From Allobosea lupini (GTDB lineage: Bacteria; Pseudomonadota; Alphaproteobacteria; Rhizobiales; Beijerinckiaceae), in assembly GCF_900109525.1 (NCBI RefSeq), contig NZ_FOAN01000004.1:434001-498000 (forward strand): a stretch of 64,000 bases of DNA. Reading direction: 5' to 3'. Below are positions 61,517-64,000 of this stretch, piece after piece (the stretch's first letter is position 1; every line of letters begins with the position of its first letter). Under the pieces are notes generated by a model, which had not been told where the DNA came from, did not search any database, and worked only from the letters and a program-made list of their open reading frames with translations. The position numbers were made by a program, and so were the translations under genes.

Positions 61517-62823
61517 TGACGTCGTTTTCCCCCCGCGAGATCGTCTCCGAGCTCGACCGCTTCATCGTCGGCCAGAAGGACGCCAAGCGCGCCGTCGCGA
61601 TCGCCCTGCGCAATCGCTGGCGCCGGCAGCAGCTCGAAGGGCCGCTGCGCGAGGAGGTCGCGCCCAAGAACATCCTGATGATCGGGCCGACCGGCTGCGG
61701 CAAGACCGAGATCGCGCGCCGCCTCGCCAAGCTGGCGAATGCACCGTTCCTCAAGGTCGAGGCGACCAAGTTCACCGAGGTCGGCTATGTCGGCCGCGAC
61801 GTCGAATCGATCGTGCGCGACCTCGTCGAGGTCGCGATCGGCCTCGTCCGCGAGAGCCGGCGCAAGGATGTCGAGGCCAAGGCGCATGTCGCGGCCGAGG
61901 AGCGCGTACTCGATGCCCTCGTCGGACCGACGGCGAGCGCGACCACGCGCGACAGCTTCCGCCGCAAGCTGCGCAACAACGAGCTCGACGACAAGGAGAT
62001 CGAGGTCGAGATCGCCTCGGCGGCCTCTAGCGCGCCGATGTTCGAGGTGCCTGGCATGCCCGGCGCTTCGATCGGCGCGATCAACCTCTCCGACATGCTC
62101 GGCAAGGCCTTCGGGCAGCGCGGCAAGCCCAAGCGCGTGCTGGTCAAGGAAGCCTACGCACCGCTGCTCGCCGAGGAGAGCGACAAGCTGATCGATCAGG
62201 ACGCGATCGTCCAGGCGGCGATCCGCGAGGTCGAGAACAACGGCATCGTCTTCCTCGACGAGATCGACAAGATCTGCGCCCGCGAGGGCCGCGGCGGCGC
62301 CGATGTCTCGCGCGAAGGCGTGCAGCGCGACCTGCTGCCGCTGATCGAGGGCACCACGGTGGCGACCAAGCACGGGCCGGTGAAGAGCGACCACATCCTG
62401 TTCATCGCGTCGGGTGCCTTCCACGTCTCGAAGCCATCGGACCTCTTGCCGGAGTTGCAGGGCCGCCTGCCGATCCGGGTCGAGCTCTCGTCGCTCGACG
62501 TCGAGGATTTCAAGCGCATCCTGACCGAGACCGAGGCCAGCCTGATCAAGCAGTCGGTGGCGATGCTGACGACCGAGCAGGTCACGATCGACTTCACGCC
62601 GGACGCGGTCGCGGCGATCGCCCGCATCGCGGTCGAGGTCAATTCGAGCGTCGAGAACATCGGCGCGCGCCGGCTCCAGACCGTGATCGAGCGCATCCTC
62701 GACGAGATCTCCTTCACGGCGACGGATCGCGGCGGCGAGAGCATCACCATCGATGCGGCCTATGTCGAAGCGCGGATCGGCGACCTCGCCAGAAACGCCG
62801 ATCTCAGCCGGTTCATTCTGTGA
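61516..62823 (+). CDS. hslU: ATP-dependent protease ATPase subunit HslU
   Basis: A 435-residue AAA+ unfoldase. Walker [12 protein letters not shown] is at about residues 57-67; the pore loop and substrate segment GYVGRDVES follow, then Walker [12 protein letters not shown], a sensor region and the C-terminal LSRFIL that docks into HslV. It unfolds substrates and feeds them to HslV. The ATG at 61516 shares its A with the stop of the acetyltransferase gene. It is followed by murJ with a 4-base overlap. Confidence 0.97.
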   Translation: MTSFSPREIVSELDRFIVGQKDAKRAVAIALRNRWRRQQLEGPLREEVAPKNILMIGPTGCGKTEIARRLAKLANAPFLKVEATKFTEVGYVGRDVESIVRDLVEVAIGLVRESRRKDVEAKAHVAAEERVLDALVGPTASATTRDSFRRKLRNNELDDKEIEVEIASAASSAPMFEVPGMPGASIGAINLSDMLGKAFGQRGKPKRVLVKEAYAPLLAEESDKLIDQDAIVQAAIREVENNGIVFLDEIDKICAREGRGGADVSREGVQRDLLPLIEGTTVATKHGPVKSDHILFIASGAFHVSKPSDLLPELQGRLPIRVELSSLDVEDFKRILTETEASLIKQSVAMLTTEQVTIDFTPDAVAAIARIAVEVNSSVENIGARRLQTVIERILDEISFTATDRGGESITIDAAYVEARIGDLARNADLSRFIL

Positions 62824-64000
62824 GCTCTTCGGGCGAGGCAGAGCCCCCATCCTCCCGCCTCGCCCGCGATTCGCTGATCGTCGGCGCTGCGACGATCCTG
62901 TCGCGCCTGCTCGGCTTTGCCCGGGACGTGCTGATCGCGCGCCTGCTCGGCGCCGGTCCCGTGGCGGACGCCTTCCTGGCAGCCTTGCGCCTGCCGAATC
63001 TCGTCCGGCGCGTGCTCGGCGAGGGCGGGCTGAACGCGCCCTTCGTGCCGCTCTACCTCGCGATCAAGGCCGAGCGAGGTGAAGAAGCCGCCAAGCGCTT
63101 TGCAGGCGCTGCCGCGAGCCAGCTCGGCCTGCTGCTGCTCGGCTTCGTCGTTCTGGCGGAAATCTTCGCGCCCTGGGTCGTGCTCGGCCTGGCCGGCGGC
63201 TTCGCCGACGAACCGCAGACGCTGGCGCTCGCCGCCTACTACACGCGGCTGATGCTGCCCTTCGTGCTGTTGACCACGCTTGCCGCACTGCTCGCGGCGC
63301 TGCTCAATGCCGAGGGGCGCTTCACCGTGGCGGCGTTGGCGCCGGCACTGATGAACGCGATCCTGCTCGCGGCCTTGCTGTTCGCACTGTTCCGCGGCGG
63401 TGACGCCCATGGCAGCGCGACATTGCTAGCCGCCTGCCTCAGCCTCACCGGCCTGGCGCATCTCGCCATGATCCTATGGCGGCTGCTTGGCATCGGCCTG
63501 CCGCGCCCCGGCCTGCGCTGGTCAACGGATATGAGCCGGCTGGTCAGGACCGGCGGGGCGACATTGCTCGCTGCCTCCGCCGCGCAACTCGTCCTCCTGA
63601 TCTCGACGCAAATCGCCTCGACCGGGCCCGGCTCGGTCTCGGCGCTGTATTATGCCGACCGCGTCTTCCAGTTGCCGCTCTCCTTCTTCGGCGTCGCGAT
63701 GGGCACGGTCGTGCTCTCGGCCATGGCTGGCGAACGCTCGCAGGCGGACCACGACGCCCTGCTCGGCCGGGCGCTGGCACTTGGCCTGGCACTGGCGATC
63801 CCAGCCGCGACGGCCCTGTTCGTGCTGGCCGAACCGATCGTCTCGGTTCTGTTCGAGAACGGGCAGTTCACCGCTGCCGACCGCGAGCGTACCGCCGCCG
63901 CGCTCGCAGCCTTCGCCTGCGGCCTGCCCTTCGCACTCGCCGCCAAGGTGTTCGGACAGGTCTATTTCGTGCGACGGCAGCCGCGCCTGCCATTGATCGC
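62820..64000 (+). CDS. murJ: Lipid II flippase MurJ, 3' end outside window
   Basis: The frame is open from a GTG at 62820 to the end of the window (393 codons seen, about three quarters of the gene). It begins [22 protein letters not shown] and continues into the MurJ/MviN pattern: [20 protein letters not shown], a [20 protein letters not shown] block, and repeated hydrophobic helices. It moves lipid II across the inner membrane for peptidoglycan synthesis. The start overlaps the hslU stop by 4 bases (GTGA), so it is coupled to the hslU message. Confidence 0.93.
   Translation, partial: MSSSGEAEPPSSRLARDSLIVGAATILSRLLGFARDVLIARLLGAGPVADAFLAALRLPNLVRRVLGEGGLNAPFVPLYLAIKAERGEEAAKRFAGAAASQLGLLLLGFVVLAEIFAPWVVLGLAGGFADEPQTLALAAYYTRLMLPFVLLTTLAALLAALLNAEGRFTVAALAPALMNAILLAALLFALFRGGDAHGSATLLAACLSLTGLAHLAMILWRLLGIGLPRPGLRWSTDMSRLVRTGGATLLAASAAQLVLLISTQIASTGPGSVSALYYADRVFQLPLSFFGVAMGTVVLSAMAGERSQADHDALLGRALALGLALAIPAATALFVLAEPIVSVLFENGQFTAADRERTAAALAAFACGLPFALAAKVFGQVYFVRRQPRLPLI

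Noticed and set aside
1..64000. CRISPR arrays, prophage, insertion sequences, rRNA or tRNA genes
   Set aside because: I saw no regularly spaced direct repeats, transposase or integrase genes, or RNA gene signatures anywhere in the window. I could not run a tRNA or covariance-model search.

Overview
The window is a GC-rich stretch of bacterial chromosome with almost continuous coding. Gene content points to an alphaproteobacterium of the order Hyphomicrobiales, probably a Bosea-like or related free-living genus. The main clues are rpsT just upstream of dnaA, the ChvG/ChvI–HprK–EIIA(Man)–HPr–ahcY–DivL–TsaE block, a RegB/RegA pair, MmcB, hslV–GNAT–hslU, and hisB–DUF2628–hisH–hisA. The genus is an inference; no rRNA or tRNA gene is visible to settle it. 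I see no insertion sequence, prophage, CRISPR array or plasmid gene. The window reads as conserved core chromosome with small accessory genes between blocks.

Layout. 0–10 kb: end of an aldose epimerase gene, an L,D-transpeptidase, the ubiquinone genes ubiB and ubiE, divergent mutM, then small enzymes and regulators (CPT-like kinase, AHSA1 protein, LysR regulator, NTF2-like protein, enoyl-CoA hydratase, PLP threonine/serine dehydratase, RidA). 10–15.2 kb: rpsT with a clear promoter and terminator, a 725-bp leader region, then dnaA, dnaN and recF. 15.3–20.8 kb: LysE exporter, cupin, ankyrin protein, hrcA, and the rph–rdgB–hemW operon. 20.9–35 kb: a Tat-exported SMP-30 protein, a TsaE–AmgK fusion, DivL, ahcY, the regulatory PTS fragment (HPr, EIIA, HprK), ChvG/ChvI, a HugZ-like protein and pckA. 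35–41.9 kb: a DUF4105 membrane protein, a YgjP-type peptidase, PHA depolymerase, RegB/RegA (ActS/ActR), a group III truncated haemoglobin and mmcB. 41.9–45.8 kb: three glycan genes that resemble WbpL, WbpV/WbpK and WbpM. 45.8–52.4 kb: TetR regulator, cobQ, aminotransferase, TPR protein, RidA, YqaA and DUF1697 proteins. 52.4–59 kb: coaA and the histidine genes hisE, hisF, hisA, hisH and hisB, interrupted between hisF and hisA by two tandem PheC-like periplasmic proteins on the opposite strand. 59–64 kb: a PEP-mutase-family protein, hslV–GNAT–hslU and the start of murJ.

How the genes work together. DnaA/DnaN/RecF handle replication initiation, processivity and gap repair. ChvG/ChvI with the soluble PTS proteins and pckA link envelope or acid sensing to carbon state and gluconeogenesis. 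RegB/RegA beside the haemoglobin form a redox/oxygen module. The WbpM/WbpV/WbpL-like trio could make and load the first sugar of an O-antigen.

Most interesting signals: DivL with tyrosine in place of the phospho-acceptor histidine; a perfect 10+10 inverted repeat upstream of ahcY; a dispersed palindrome family with an ACCGGT…CCACTT core in three copies, one carrying the hisB stop codon; the TsaE–AmgK fusion without its usual murU neighbour; the PheC-like pair inside the his cluster; and a possible TetR operator whose half-site recurs on the far side of cobQ.
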